Shown one piece after another: positions 37,259-48,129 of a stretch of 64,000 nucleotides of DNA. The notes under the pieces were generated by a model that was not told the origin of the DNA, made no database searches, and saw nothing but the letters and a program-made list of their open reading frames with translations. Where the stretch lies: the NCBI GenBank assembly GCA_973895155.1, contig OZ316892.1, forward strand, positions 3,906,001 through 3,970,000, written 5' to 3'. Both the position numbers and the translations under genes were made by a program. Position 1 is the first letter of the stretch. The number at the start of each line of letters is the position of its first letter. The DNA is from Marsupella aquatica (lineage: Eukaryota > Marchantiophyta).

Positions 37259-37987
37259 TGTTGAGCATCGACGACAATCGCAACAGCAAGCCCATTAACC
37301 ATCCAACGCACAAGAGTCGACACAGAGAGATACGTGGTTCACCTCCACATGAGGCTACATCCACGGGAACACACAAGAGCTTTACTGCACTCTAGGCCGA
37401 CCGGCCATACCAAGCATCCACAACACAAGCTCTCTCTATCTCTCAACTAGTGTTGAGCATAGACGACAATCGCAATGGCAAGCCCATGAACCATCCAACG
37501 CACAAGAGTCGACACAGAGAGATACGTGGTTCACCTCCTTGTGAGGCTACGTCCATGGGAACACACGAGAGCTTTACTGCACTCTAGGCCGACTGGCCAT
37601 ACCAAGCATCCACAACACAAGCTCTCTCTATCTCTCAACTAGTGTTGAGCATAGACGACAATCGCAATGGCAAGCCCATGAACCATCCAACGCACAAGAG
37701 TCGACACAGAGAGATACGTGGTTCACCTCCTTATGAGGCTACGTCCACAGGAACACACGAGAGCTTTACTGCACTCTAGGCCGATTGCCATTCCAAGCAT
37801 CCACAGCGCAAGCTCTCTCTATCTCTCAACTAGCTCCGTAACAATGAGCCTAAGTTTCCCCCTCACCAAACAAACACCGCTTGGTTATAGAGTGTGCACA
37901 ACATGACTAACCTAACCAAGTCTACGACTAAGGTTAGCCTTAACTACGGTACAGTCATAACTCTAGACCTAAGAGTAAATCCTAACA
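37259..37987 (-). repeat. Element A 3' LTR, enlarged by tandem partial copies
   Basis: 729 bp instead of 345 bp. It consists of 37259-37450 (192 bp), 37451-37642 (192 bp) and 37643-37987 (345 bp, a full LTR). Each short unit is the outer 192 bp of the LTR and ends CTCTCAACTAG, directly joined to the next TGTTGAGCAT. The outermost unit is almost identical to the 5' LTR (about 4 differences in 192 bp). The other two share variants (CATAGACGAC, CCCATGAACC) absent from it. Confidence 0.92.
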
Positions 37988-38178
37988 ATCTCCCCCTTGA
38001 CTCTGGTCTAGGGGAGGGTAAAGACTGCTACCAATATGATTGCTCAGCGGGAAGTTTTGGAAAAAAAAACCAAACCAGTTTTTCCCTCTTTATACGAGAG
38101 TAGACCAGAACTAAGCCGTAGTCTATACAAGGAATGAACAAGAGCATATCTCAGTATCTACACAAATGTTAAGTAACC

Positions 38179-41100
38179 CTACTTGTGAGGCAATTGCAAA
38201 ACCTGCAACGCATCACGGTGTCTAGAAAAACTCTCCAAAGGAATCACTTTGGTAAAAGCGTCAGCCGGGTTGAGTTTACCGTCAATCTTGACTAGCTCAA
38301 ACATATTATCAGACACAGCTTGCCTGATAAAATGATACCTGACGTCAATGTGCTTCACTCTGCTGTCCATCACCTGGTTCACAGCAAGGTGAAGCGCACT
38401 CTGACTATCACAATGGAGCTTCACATTCCCCTGTGGCAATCCCATCTCAGTGATCAATCTATCCAACCAAATCGCTTCCTTTGCTGCTTTCGCTGTTGCA
38501 ACATACTCCGTTTTTGTAGTAGACTGAGCAATACACTTCTGCAAGGTAGACCTCCAACTTATGTATCCACCTCCCAGTGTGAACACATAACCTGTTGTTG
38601 ACCTCCTCCGATCCAGATCCTGTGCATAGTCAGCATCTACATAGCCCATCAATGATCTAGCATTATCAGCATGTGCATCAAACAGTAGACCATGATCCAT
38701 GGTACCCTTCAAATACCAAATAATCCACTTCACAGCTTCCCAGTGTACCTTCCCTGGATTCGACATGTACCTGCTCACCTTGCCCATAGCCATGGCAAGA
38801 TCAGGTCTAGTACAAGTCATCAAATACATGAGACTCCCCACTGCCTTGTCATACGGAACCTTTGACATCAACCCCTTCTCTATGTCATCCGTAGGACAGA
38901 AAGCTGATGATAACTTGAAGTGTGGAGCCAACGGGGTACTTACTGGCTTGCTATCCCCCATGTTGAACCTTGCAATTATCTTCCTCGCATAACTGCTCTG
39001 CGTCAACCATAGCTTACCACCCTTCAAGTCCCTAGTGATCTCCATACCCAAAATTCTCTTAGCTGGCCCTAAGTCCTTCATTTTAAACTCTGCACTAAGC
39101 AGTGCCTTGAGCTTAACAATCTCAGACCTATCCTTGGCCGCAATAAGCATGTCATCCACATAAAGTACTAAAATAATGAACCCAAAAACAACATTCTTCA
39201 CCGGTTTAAGATACACACATGGGTCAAACACACTCCTGTGAAAGCCTTGTGCACGGATCCAATCATCAAACCGCTTATTCCATTGTCTTGGTGACTGCTT
39301 CAACCCGTACAAGGTTCTCAGTAATCTGCAAACCAAATCCTCTTGCCCTTTCTTCACAAAACCTAGCGGCTGTCTCATGAAGATCAACTCTTCCAAGGTG
39401 CCATAGAGGAAAGTTGTGACAACATCCATCTGATCTAGCAGCAGACCAAACATAACAACAAGCACACACAATAGCCGTATTGTTGAGTACTTAGCAACTG
39501 GTGAGAAGACCTCATTGTAATCCACACCTTTTTCCTGTGTGAATCCCTTGGCTACCACCCTAGCCTTGTAGACCTTCGATCCACCTCCTGTGGACTGATC
39601 CTTCAGCTTGTATATCCACTTGCTATCCACCACTTGTTGTCCCTCAAGCAGCTTGACAAGCTCCCAAGTTTTGTTGTCCTTCAGTGACTGCATCTTTGTT
39701 TGCATTGCTGCAGTCCACTCCTGCTTCTCCTTTGAAGCACTTGTTTCATGAAATGAAGAAGGTTTCCCTTCTTCCAAAATCAACGCATCACCCTCATCAT
39801 CAGTAACAAAGTCCTCCTCTTGCAACTGAGATGAATCAACCCACTGTCCATACCTTGGTGGAGCGCGTACAGTGCGACCAGATGTTCTTCTAGCCGATGA
39901 CTCCGGTTGATCTGCGTTAGCTGGTACAATTTGAAGCTCAGCAGCATCCACTTGCTGCTCACTAGCATCAACAAACTCCTCTGGTTCCTCTGGCACAGGA
40001 ACCAACTCCATAATTGGAGCAACTCCTTCTCTCCGGTCATGCACCTCATGACCAATCTCCCCCTCAACAAGATCCGGGATAGGAGATATTCCTTTGTCAG
40101 TACGGGAGACCTGAGTATTCTCCCTCTCCTTCAATAATCTGGATTCATTGAAGGAAACATCCCTACTGACAACGAGCTTACAAGCAATAGGATCCCATAG
40201 CCTATAGGCTTTCACACCATTCTGGTACCCAAGAAAAACACATTTCTTGGAGGTAGGATCCAACTTGGTCCTATTCTGCTTCGGTGTGAGAGCATATGCA
40301 TCACTTCCAAAAACTACCAAGCCATGATAGTTTGCTTGCCGCTTATAGCGCATCTCAAACGGTGTTTTGAAAATTGATAGCACTAGAAGGAGAAAGATTT
40401 ACCAAATAAGCTGCGGTATTCACAGCTTCTGCCCAGAATTCCTGTGGTAAACCTGATTGGCTCAACATACTCCGTGACCGCTCCAATAGTGTCCGATTGA
40501 GCCTCTCAGCGACACCATTCTGCTGCGGAGTATAAACTGTGGTGAGATGACAAATTATCCCCTGTTCTGAACAGTACTCTTTAAATTCCATTGAAGTGTA
40601 CTCCCCGCCGTTGTCTGACCTCAGACTCTTCACCCTTGTATCCAAACACTTGACTGTGTTTTCAGTCTGATTCTCCACCTGGGCCTTCCACTTCTTAAAA
40701 ATGGATAAGACATCAGACTTATGCTTCATGAAATAAATCCACACAAATCTTGAGTAATCATCAATAAATGATACATAGTACAACTTTCCAAAGTGTGAGG
40801 GAGTCGGAGATGGACCCCACACGTCACTATGTATGTACTCAAGAACCGCCTTGGAACGATGTGTTCCAACACCGAAAGCACGACGATGCTGCTTTCCAAG
40901 AATTGCAATGCTCAAGAATACAAGATTGCAAATTAAAAATGAGTCCATTCTTTCGTAAGATAGCCAAACCCTTCTCACTCATGTGGCCTAGCCGTGAATG
41001 CCACAGTTGAGTCATCTCCTCGTGAGACTTGGTTACATTGGCCTCTCCACATACAGTATTGCCCTGCAACACATACAAATTTTTTTGTTTGCTCCCCTTC

Positions 41101-41444
41101 AAGATCACTGTCTCTCCCGACCTGACTTGAAGTTCACCATCAATAACGCTCCATTGATGACCATTTGAATCCAACACACCGAGTGAAATCAGATTCTTAC
41201 GCATGCCAGGTCCATATCTGACTCCGAACACTGTGCGCACAGTGCCATCAAACATTTGAATCTTCACAGACCCAATACCCTCAATTTGACAGGAGTGATC
41301 ATTTCCCATCAGAACTGAACCGTTTGAAACAGAGTAAGAACTGAAAAACCCTCGAATGTAACAAATGTGAAAAGAGCAAGCACAATCAAGAATCCACACA
41401 TCATCTGCTCTCCTAGATGACGTGCACAGGGCATACCCTTGGCT
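38179..41444 (-). pseudogene. Element A pol (integrase, RT, RNase H), frameshifted
   Basis: The pol frame is open from just after the gag TGA. It begins with a protease-like segment (WILDCACSFHIC in place of the more usual D-S/T-G-A) and the integrase HHCC region (HSRLGHMSEKG). A frameshift with small indels lies near 40920-40935. The integrase core follows (DNGGEYTS, GVAERLNRTLLERSRSM). A single extra T near 40370 shifts the frame again. The last 734 codons are open and hold a complete RT (QMDVVTTFLYG, LYGLKQSPRQW, LYVDDMLIAA) and RNase H (GYVDADYAQD, HCDSQSALHL), ending at 38179. The usual TEAEY of RNase H reads TKTEY. Confidence 0.92.
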
Positions 41445-42300
41445 TCATAATACATACTCATCATTGTGTAAATCAGCATCTCCATCAGCCCTAGCCACAT
41501 TTGCCGATGAAGATTCAGTTGCCGTTTCCTTACAGTCTCGCTTGAAGTGTCCAACCTGGTTGCACTTCCAACATGTCACTTGCCTTCTCTGAGGGGATTT
41601 ACCTCTGGACTTAGATCTGGATTTAGATCTAAATTGGGTTCTACGGTCCTCAGTTGATCGCTGCGTACTCCTCCCACGGTTAACATTGAGGGCAATACCA
41701 GAGGATGAAGGCTGTGACGTGATGTGCATCTTCTACTGAAGATCATCACAAAGCCGAGAACTTACCACGTCATTGTATGAAATGGTATCCCTATCACGAT
41801 GCAACAACACTCGTGATAGGGATTGGTAAGATGGAGGCAATGAACTGAGAAGCTGCAGAGCCTTCGTCTCATCATTCAAAGTCTCCCCAAGGTTTTCCAA
41901 GTCAACGACCATGTCGTTGAAAGCATCCACATGGTCCTGCAACTTCGTACCGGATTCCTTCATCCTGAAACTCATCAGTTTGTAGGAAGTATAGAGCCGG
42001 TTCGACAACTCCTTGTGGTGATACTTGCTCTGTAATTCCGCAAACAAGGACATGCAGTCCTTATGTGCACTCAACTGCTTGATGATGGGAGGCATGAGAT
42101 AGAGTGTAACACACCACACTCCCTGCTCTTGCATGCGGTCCCATTGTTTCTCATCAACATCATCTTCACGAGGGCTTAGCAGTTGGCCCATCCCTGAAAC
42201 ATAAAGCACTCCCTTCACCTGCTTCTCCCAAAGCAAGTAGTCAGAGTGTCCATCATACTTTGTCACTTCATACTTGGGTCCCCCAAGCTCTCCTCCAAAT
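41445..42300 (-). pseudogene. Element A gag, broken
   Basis: The start (MSDLEES...) at about 42300 is thrown out of frame by a 172-bp deletion relative to element B. From 42266 the frame resumes with the gag body (KYDGHSDYLLWEKQVKGVLY, LLSSLPPSYQSL). A TAG at 41730-41732 replaces a Gln codon. The zinc knuckle CWKCNQVGHFKRDC follows, and the gag frame ends with TGA at 41445-41447, the same position as in element B. Confidence 0.9.
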
Positions 42301-42453
42301 CACTCATATGAGAAAATCATGAAAAAGGTCATTTTTCACAACTTCTCAAAAAAATCAAAACTGAACACCGATGCGTAGCCCACAAAGCTAGGAGTCCAAC
42401 ACTGAAGACCAAAATTAAAAAACAAACTTTGACGGAAAAGTTATACAAATTTT

Positions 42454-42654
42454 GGTCGCCCTTGAAACGAGGCTCCCTCGGTTCGCCCTTGGGGCGAGGC
42501 TCCCTTGGGTCGCCCTTGGTTTGACCCTACTTAGGGTCGCCCTTGGTTTGACCCTACTTAGGATCGCCCTTGGGGCGAGGCTCCACTCGGGTTGCCCTTA
42601 GGGCGAGGCTCCATCGGGTCGCCCTTGGGGCGAAGCTCCCTCGAGTCACCCTTT
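42454..42654. repeat. GC-rich minisatellite in element A leader
   Basis: About seven imperfect units of about 28-31 bp built from TCGCCCTTGGGGCGAGGCTC, some replaced by the variant TCGCCCTTGGTTTGACCCTA. It sits in the untranslated leader between primer-binding site and gag. The corresponding stretch of element B has unrelated sequence. Confidence 0.85.
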
Positions 42655-43473
42655 GAAACCCTATTGCTGCAAAAATCCCGCCGCAATTCCTGGACAAAGT
42701 TACTGTTCACTAACTTTGTCATGTTCCTTGTGCCCTAGGTCGCCGCCGCACCTCACCTCTCCGCGGCGCGTTATGTTGCTGTAGGAAACACAATTTGCCA
42801 ACATCCAACGTTGCTTGCTGCCGCCAATTCCATGAGTAAAAACGATGACCACCGACAAGGAAATGTTGCCGAATTGCACCAGCACAATCTGCAAGCTCAG
42901 TAGAGAAAAAATCTTCCGTCGTGTCACACTCACTCCGCATCAAGTGCCAATCCTGGACTCAAAATGACCGTCTTGTCGCGATCAAAACATTGAGCCATAG
43001 CACTTTGCGTTTCTTCCTCCGAGTTGGACGTGACAACGAGTAACCCGGTTCAGATGAGAACAAGCTCCATAGCCTGTGAAAAAATCTGAACGTCTCCTTC
43101 ACTCGTCACGACGCACTCGGTAACCACTCGACAGCAACTCAGCTACCGAAATGAACAGCTCGCTTTAACCTCCAACATGAGCTATAACATGCAACACCTA
43201 CCGCACCGCACAACTCAAACCGTTGAAAAAACGATCTCTGGTCTCTCCCCCGAAATACCGTTGAACACAAAAAAACTCCAGATTGACGCAAACTTCGATT
43301 CCTCCGCACCACGGATTCCGATCAGCAAGTTCTAACCACCGTTAGAAAGCCCTCTCACTAATCTATCCGTTCAGCCACACACATTCGAGTTTCATGCGAT
43401 GAAACTCCGAATGTAACACCAACAATGAACACTGGAAAACCGTCACGAAAAAGACCTCGTCACCTCCCAAGCA

Positions 43474-43486
43474 TGCTCTGATACCA
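43474..43486 (-). promoter_or_regulatory. Element A primer-binding site
   Basis: Minus-strand TGGTATCAGAGCA, the standard copia site pairing with the 3' end of initiator tRNA-Met, two bases inside the 5' LTR. Confidence 0.92.
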
Positions 43487-43488
43487 AT

Positions 43489-43833
43489 TGTTGAGCATCG
43501 ACGACAATTGCAACGGCAAGCCCATTAACCATCCAACGCACAAGAGTCGACACAGAGAGATACGTGGTTCACCTCCACATGAGGCTACGTCCACGGGAAC
43601 ACACAAGAGCTTTACTGCACTCTAGGCCGACCGGCCATACCAAGCATCCACAGCACAAGCTCTCTCTATCTCTCAACTAGCTCCGTAACAATGAGCCTGA
43701 GTTCCACCTCTCCAAGCAAACACCGCTTGGTTATAGAGTGTGCACAACATGACTAACCTAACCAAGTCTGCAACTAAGGTTAGCCTTAACTATGGTACAG
43801 TCGTAACTCTAGACCTAAGAGTAAATCCTAACA
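43489..43833 (-). repeat. Element A 5' LTR
   Basis: 345 bp, TG...CA ends (TGTTAGG...CTCAACA on the minus strand). It is followed on its right by the AAAAC target duplication and on its left by two bases and the primer-binding site. Confidence 0.93.
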
Positions 43834-44785
43834 AAAACTCAAGCTAGAGCTCTTGTTATTAGGGGTACTACATCCTGCAATGCTTGGTGAACGGGATGGA
43901 CCTTCCTATATAGTTACATGGAGGACACGTTCCGACCTCCATTTCGTGAAACACACAAGGAAATTGGCCGGGTAGGAGCTCGCGGGCTTATGACGCAGAA
44001 GCTAGAGTGGCCCATAATGGATGTCTTTCTGGATCACAATATTACTATGTGAAAACATGATAAGCCAACATAAGAATTTAATTTTAGGGTGTGATTCACT
44101 GATTGAAGTTTATCTCTACTTGTTCACTCTGAATTAGATTTCCTCTTAGCTTGCTAGAGAAATTATTGAAGTTCTATAATTAATTGTCTATTGAGAATTG
44201 TGTTGAGTATTTTTGTTTCTATGTGCTTTTTAGACAAGATAATTGTTTCTGTTATCGTTTGTTCTTGGATTCTTAATTACTTTTCTCCCCTCGTCATATT
44301 CTAATTTTCCTGCATTAGAGATTTTTTATCTCTATATTTATTGTTTGATATTTCACATCTCTATTACAATTATATTTATTTTGTTTTTATCTTTGTAATC
44401 AAGAAATACTAGATTGAAATTTCATAAGGGATAATATGTCTTCCCATGAGTGTGAGAAAGAAAGGTTAATTTGCAAACAATGTTGGCCCCTCCCGTTTCA
44501 ACTTGAAATCTCATAGGAGATTTATCCCCATTTGTGTGGGACAGAACAGTTTCGGGACAATGCTAGCCCCTTCCTTTTTAACTTCTATGAGATGCCAATC
44601 ACTTTATTGAAAGGGACACACAACTCTAGAAGCTAAAAAGTTGTCTCTTAGTAAATCAGCATGATTGTGGGGAGAAGTTTAAAAGTGGGGCTACCACTTT
44701 TGCAAATTTGAACACTAGATGGACAAATAGTTGCAGTAATATTATGTTGCCTGGAAGGTGCAGGACTGAATGAATGTTGTATCCT
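43834..44785. other. Intergenic, AT-rich
   Basis: No gene or strong repeat seen. CCCATGAGTGTG/CCCATTTGTGTG phrases near 44445 and 44527 hint at an old duplication. Confidence 0.4.
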
Positions 44786-44965
44786 CCCCTGAAATTGGAA
44801 GGCATGATGACTGAAAAGGGACACAACAAACCTTGTTGCAAAATACTAGCAAAATCCAGCTATAGTGACAGGTCCACCCCTGAAATTGGAAGGTATGATG
44901 ACTGAAAAGTGACACAAACAAACCCTGATGCAAAAACACTAGCAAAATCCAGCTATGGTGACAGG
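44786..44965. repeat. ~88-bp tandem duplication
   Basis: Units 44786-44872 and 44877-44965 share CCCCTGAAATTGGAAGG, ATGATGACTGAAAAG and CTAGCAAAATCCAGCTAT, with a few differences. Confidence 0.88.
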
Positions 44966-45185
44966 AAAATCAGGTAAAATTTAACTAAAGGATGAATGAT
45001 GAAAGAGTTGGAAGTCTCAATTCTAGAAACTGGCCCATAAACTGTGATTGAGGGGTGATTGTAGTGTGCAAGCTCAAAATGAACTTTCTTACTCTTATAG
45101 TAAAAAAACACCAATTCACTAGCAAAGTTATTCCCTAGCTAGCTAAAACCTGGATAATCAAGTACATTTTTGGGACTCCTCTTTT

Positions 45186-45227
45186 GGCTAGCCAAATATA
45201 TGGACTGGCTAGCCAAATATATGGACT
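45186..45227. repeat. Perfect 21-bp tandem duplication
   Basis: GGCTAGCCAAATATATGGAC plus T, twice in direct succession at 45186-45206 and 45207-45227. Confidence 0.9.
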
Positions 45228-45403
45228 AAAAATAAAAAAGAAATTAAATATCACTTGTAACTGGCTTGGCAATATTCTCCTTGCTATTAACATCAATGTT
45301 TGCTTGCATCATACAACGCCTTGTGATTGAGTTGTGCAAACAAACTCTTGCACTTGATGAAAAAATGAAAGTGTGTTGCTTTGAGAGATGCTTGCATCAT
45401 ACA

Positions 45404-45424
45404 AGAGAGAGAGAGAGAGAGAGA
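45404..45424. repeat. (GA)n microsatellite
   Basis: About ten GA dinucleotides in a row. Confidence 0.9.
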
Positions 45425-45538
45425 ATATGTGAATCATTTCACTATTTCCCTGAAAGCGGGAAGGAGAAAAGTAAATGCACAGGGTAAAACCTTACAGGGG
45501 AAGCATCCAGCCATATTTTCTTGTTTTAAAACATTAGC

Positions 45539-45738
45539 CAAGGTGGTTATCCTTTATTATCCAGACACAAGCACAGGTCTGGTTATGGAGTATTTCCAAG
45601 GTGGTTACCCTTTATTATCCAGACACAAGCACAGGTCTGGTTATGGAGTATTTTGTTTCAAGTATAGAGTACTTTCTCACTATTGAAAAGTATTTACTTT
45701 ATTGTCCAGACAAACACAGGTCTGGTTATGGAATATTT
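45539..45738. repeat. Three tandem ~57-bp units
   Basis: Units start at about 45539, 45597 and 45684. Each contains CTTTATTATCCAGACA (third: CTTTATTGTCCAGACA) and CACAGGTCTGGTTATGGA. The first two are nearly identical; the third is older. Confidence 0.88.
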
Positions 45739-46166
45739 AATTTAAGTGGAATGTTTCATTTGCCACCACCTATTGCACTATGGGAGAGTGTCGGCCCGGA
45801 AATGCAATGCTCTGCAATGGTCAGAGAGTACTCTATACCTTCTTTGCCAGGAAAGCCCTGGTGACAGGATTGGGTGATTGGGTAGACGAACTTCAAAAGC
45901 GTGCACGTCAAACGATTTAGCGCATTCAGAAGTGGACACCTGGGTCAAATCTGGATGCACTGAAATCTTTGCGCATGCAGTGAAATCTTTTGCCCATTCT
46001 CGTCCTATTGCGTACTGTTGATCTACCTGGAGCTTCTGAAGAGGGGCTCGGGACAAGACACTGGCTAGGTCCCAGACCTCTTTCAGCCAGGTCATTTCAG
46101 AACTGATACTACAAATTCGTACCAGATCTGCACATTGCTAAGCGTTCAAATCACAGACTCACAACA

Positions 46167-46296
46167 GAATGATCCAATTTCCCCCATCTCGCGTGCAAGT
46201 GCAAGCGTACAAGGGAAGCCGGCCATCGAGAATGATCCAATTTCCCCCATCTCGCGCAAGTGCAAGCGTACAAGGGAAGCCGGGCTTCCCATCGAG
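46167..46296. repeat. ~64-bp tandem duplication
   Basis: Units 46167-46229 and 46230-46296 share GAATGATCCAATTTCCCCCA, GTGCAAGCGTACAAGG and GAAGCCGG, with small indels. Confidence 0.88.
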
Positions 46297-46620
46297 ATTC
46301 ACGGACAGCAGCTGCACGTTGAGTGCTGGAATGGGACCACTAGACTTCCGGTATTGTAGATTTTTCTGTAGTCAGCCTGAAAAGTATTGGGGAAGGTCCA
46401 TCGATTCAATTCCTCTGCTCTGCTGATAATCTAGAGGAGACTGAGAGGTTACACAGTGATTCGGTGACATTTGGCCAACTTCTGAAGTCTCACCACTCGG
46501 TTTCTCATTCTTCTTATCTGAATACAACTGCAAGTAAAATGTTCATACAACCACTAAATTAAACTGAAACGGAAAAACCACCTTAATCAATCTATTTCAA
46601 GAGTGTGTCCATGGGCTTCA

Positions 46621-46700
46621 ATCTTCGAAGTCCCTCAGTCTTCCAAGTCCCGCAATCTTCGAAGTCCCGCACTCTTCCCAGTCCCGCAATCTCCGAAGAG
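46621..46700. repeat. 17-bp minisatellite
   Basis: About five units of ATCTTCGAAGTCCCGCA and variants (CTCTTCCCAGTCCCGCA) in succession. Confidence 0.8.
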
Positions 46701-47086
46701 TCCAGACCTGACATGCCCTGTTGCATGTAGTATAGGATGCAGTTGGCGACGAGGGCAGCCAATAAGGTAAGTCGGAGACACTGCTTGTGCTCATCCCCGC
46801 AGTTGAATTCCTTGTGAATTTACCACCAAGTCAGTTCGAGACACTCCTGGATTATCGTTGGACGTGTTCACCAACGGAACGTGTGATAAACTTACACGCG
46901 CTTCTGATTCATAGGTGGAGCTTCGTCCATACATAGGCCAAAATACTGCCAGGAGCCCTAGTGGCTCACACTAACCTTGACGAATGAGAACAAAGAAAAA
47001 CAAGTATATATGCCATATGACTCTTGAGTGAAGTGCCATAACGAGAACCTTCGCTTGACATCTCGTTATGACTCTGAGAACGTGAA
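46701..47086. other. Upstream region of the unidentified gene
   Basis: Contains a 10-bp inverted repeat (CATAACGAGA ... TCTCGTTATG, about 47037-47071) and a repeated GTGAAGTGCCAT phrase. No gene is recognised. Confidence 0.4.
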
Positions 47087-47716
47087 GTGCCATTACGAGA
47101 ACTCTTTCTGTTCACTCGATCTCTTACTTTCACTTCTAGCGCAAAGAACTTGGTCTCCAGACTTCGAAGAGGTACAATGAATCCGGGACTGATGATGGAC
47201 TTGCCGAAGGCTTCAGGGTCCATGGAGCAGGAGGGAGCAGATGTCACCCAGGATGCGGAACGAGATACGGAATTGCTTCTTTATCAATTACATCGTTTTT
47301 GGACAGGTTTTTATAATGGGCTTTTTTCCTCAGCCTTTCGAGGTCAAAGGGAATACGCTATGCAAAACCCGGAGTTTGACTTAGACCATCGTGATAACCA
47401 GCAGTTTCCGATGGGCCGGGGATCCCTGTTCCCAGTGCCACCCGACTTGGAAGCAATTCACCGAGACCTGCTCTTCATCGTCGAGGGAGATGCAATCCGT
47501 ATTCAGCTTGACTCGGGATTTCAGTTTTTTGTGCTTGACTGGGAACGTTCTGCCGATTTCTGTGAACCCCTTCGCGCAGGTTTTGCTAGGGGACTTTTCT
47601 TTGGAGCGGGTTTTGCAGCCAGCCCGATAGCGAGCATACGTCCATACTTGGAGAGACTTGGCCAAAATGGGCAGGCGCGCTCGCCGACGGAGGGTAGTTC
47701 CAATATCTACTCATGA
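47087..47716 (+). CDS. Unidentified single-exon protein, about 209 residues
   Basis: I do not recognise this protein. The open frame is 209 codons; later in-frame ATGs at 47177 and 47192 give 179 or 174 residues and are equally plausible starts. Its composition is protein-like and unlike the repeats around it. An acidic N-terminal part (DVTQDAERDTELLLYQLHRF) is followed by aromatic-rich stretches (FWTGFYNGLFSSAF, DSGFQFFVLDWERSADF). A Gly/Ala/Phe-rich segment (GFARGLFFGAGFAASPIASI, about 165-185) could insert in a membrane or form an amphipathic helix. A second frame (47667-47756) overlaps the end. It lies between two copia elements and next to repeat R2, so it could also be part of an unrecognised element. 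Confidence 0.45.
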   Translation: MPLRELFLFTRSLTFTSSAKNLVSRLRRGTMNPGLMMDLPKASGSMEQEGADVTQDAERDTELLLYQLHRFWTGFYNGLFSSAFRGQREYAMQNPEFDLDHRDNQQFPMGRGSLFPVPPDLEAIHRDLLFIVEGDAIRIQLDSGFQFFVLDWERSADFCEPLRAGFARGLFFGAGFAASPIASIRPYLERLGQNGQARSPTEGSSNIYS

Positions 47717-47756
47717 TGACCAGGCAGAGTCGGAGTCACCATACGTTCAGGAGTAA

Positions 47757-48129
47757 GATTGAAACGGATGAAGGTCCTACTAAGTCTGTCAACGATATCA
47801 CTGTCAAAGTTTCCTGCAGCTATAGTACCTACAGATTGTAGTGTTGAAGGCTACGTACTCCGTGGTGATTATTAGATTGCGATACTCTAGTCGACCAAAG
47901 GATGATGTTGCGTTTGTACATGGACTTTCAGTTAGATAGTCTAGATGATTAGGAAAGTGTTCGTTTTCAGGAGCTCTGGGACTGATGTCACAGTCACCGG
48001 GTGTTATGGAACGATAGAGATAGAGATAGCTGGTGCGAGTTTTAGAATTCCAAGGACCCTTCTTTGGTTGCAATGCACTTTCGAAATGAAAGTTCCACTT
48101 GCCCAACTTATTCTTAACGTTCTTATTAT
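47757..48129. other. Short intergenic stretch
   Basis: A minus-strand open frame (48289-47804) overlaps both this stretch and repeat R2 copy 2, with no recognised family. Nothing else is seen. Confidence 0.35.

Larger units (their letters stand above)
37259..43833 (-). mobile_element. Ty1/copia retrotransposon, element A (decayed, full length)
   Basis: 6,575 bp on the minus strand, flanked by a 5-bp target duplication AAAAC (37254-37258 and 43834-43838). The 5' LTR is 43489-43833 and the 3' LTR 37259-37987. A primer-binding site complementary to initiator tRNA-Met is at 43474-43486, and a polypurine tract lies next to the 3' LTR (about 37988-38000). Domain order gag - integrase - RT - RNase H makes it copia. 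It cannot be autonomous: gag has a 172-bp deletion near its start and a nonsense codon, integrase has a frameshift with small indels near 40930, and another frameshift lies at about 40370. RT still has its YVDD motif. LTR-to-LTR comparison by eye shows about 20-25 differences in 345 bp, so insertion is not recent. Confidence 0.95.

Noticed and set aside
40600-40980. Plus-strand frames across both copia elements
   Set aside because: These are antisense shadows of pol.
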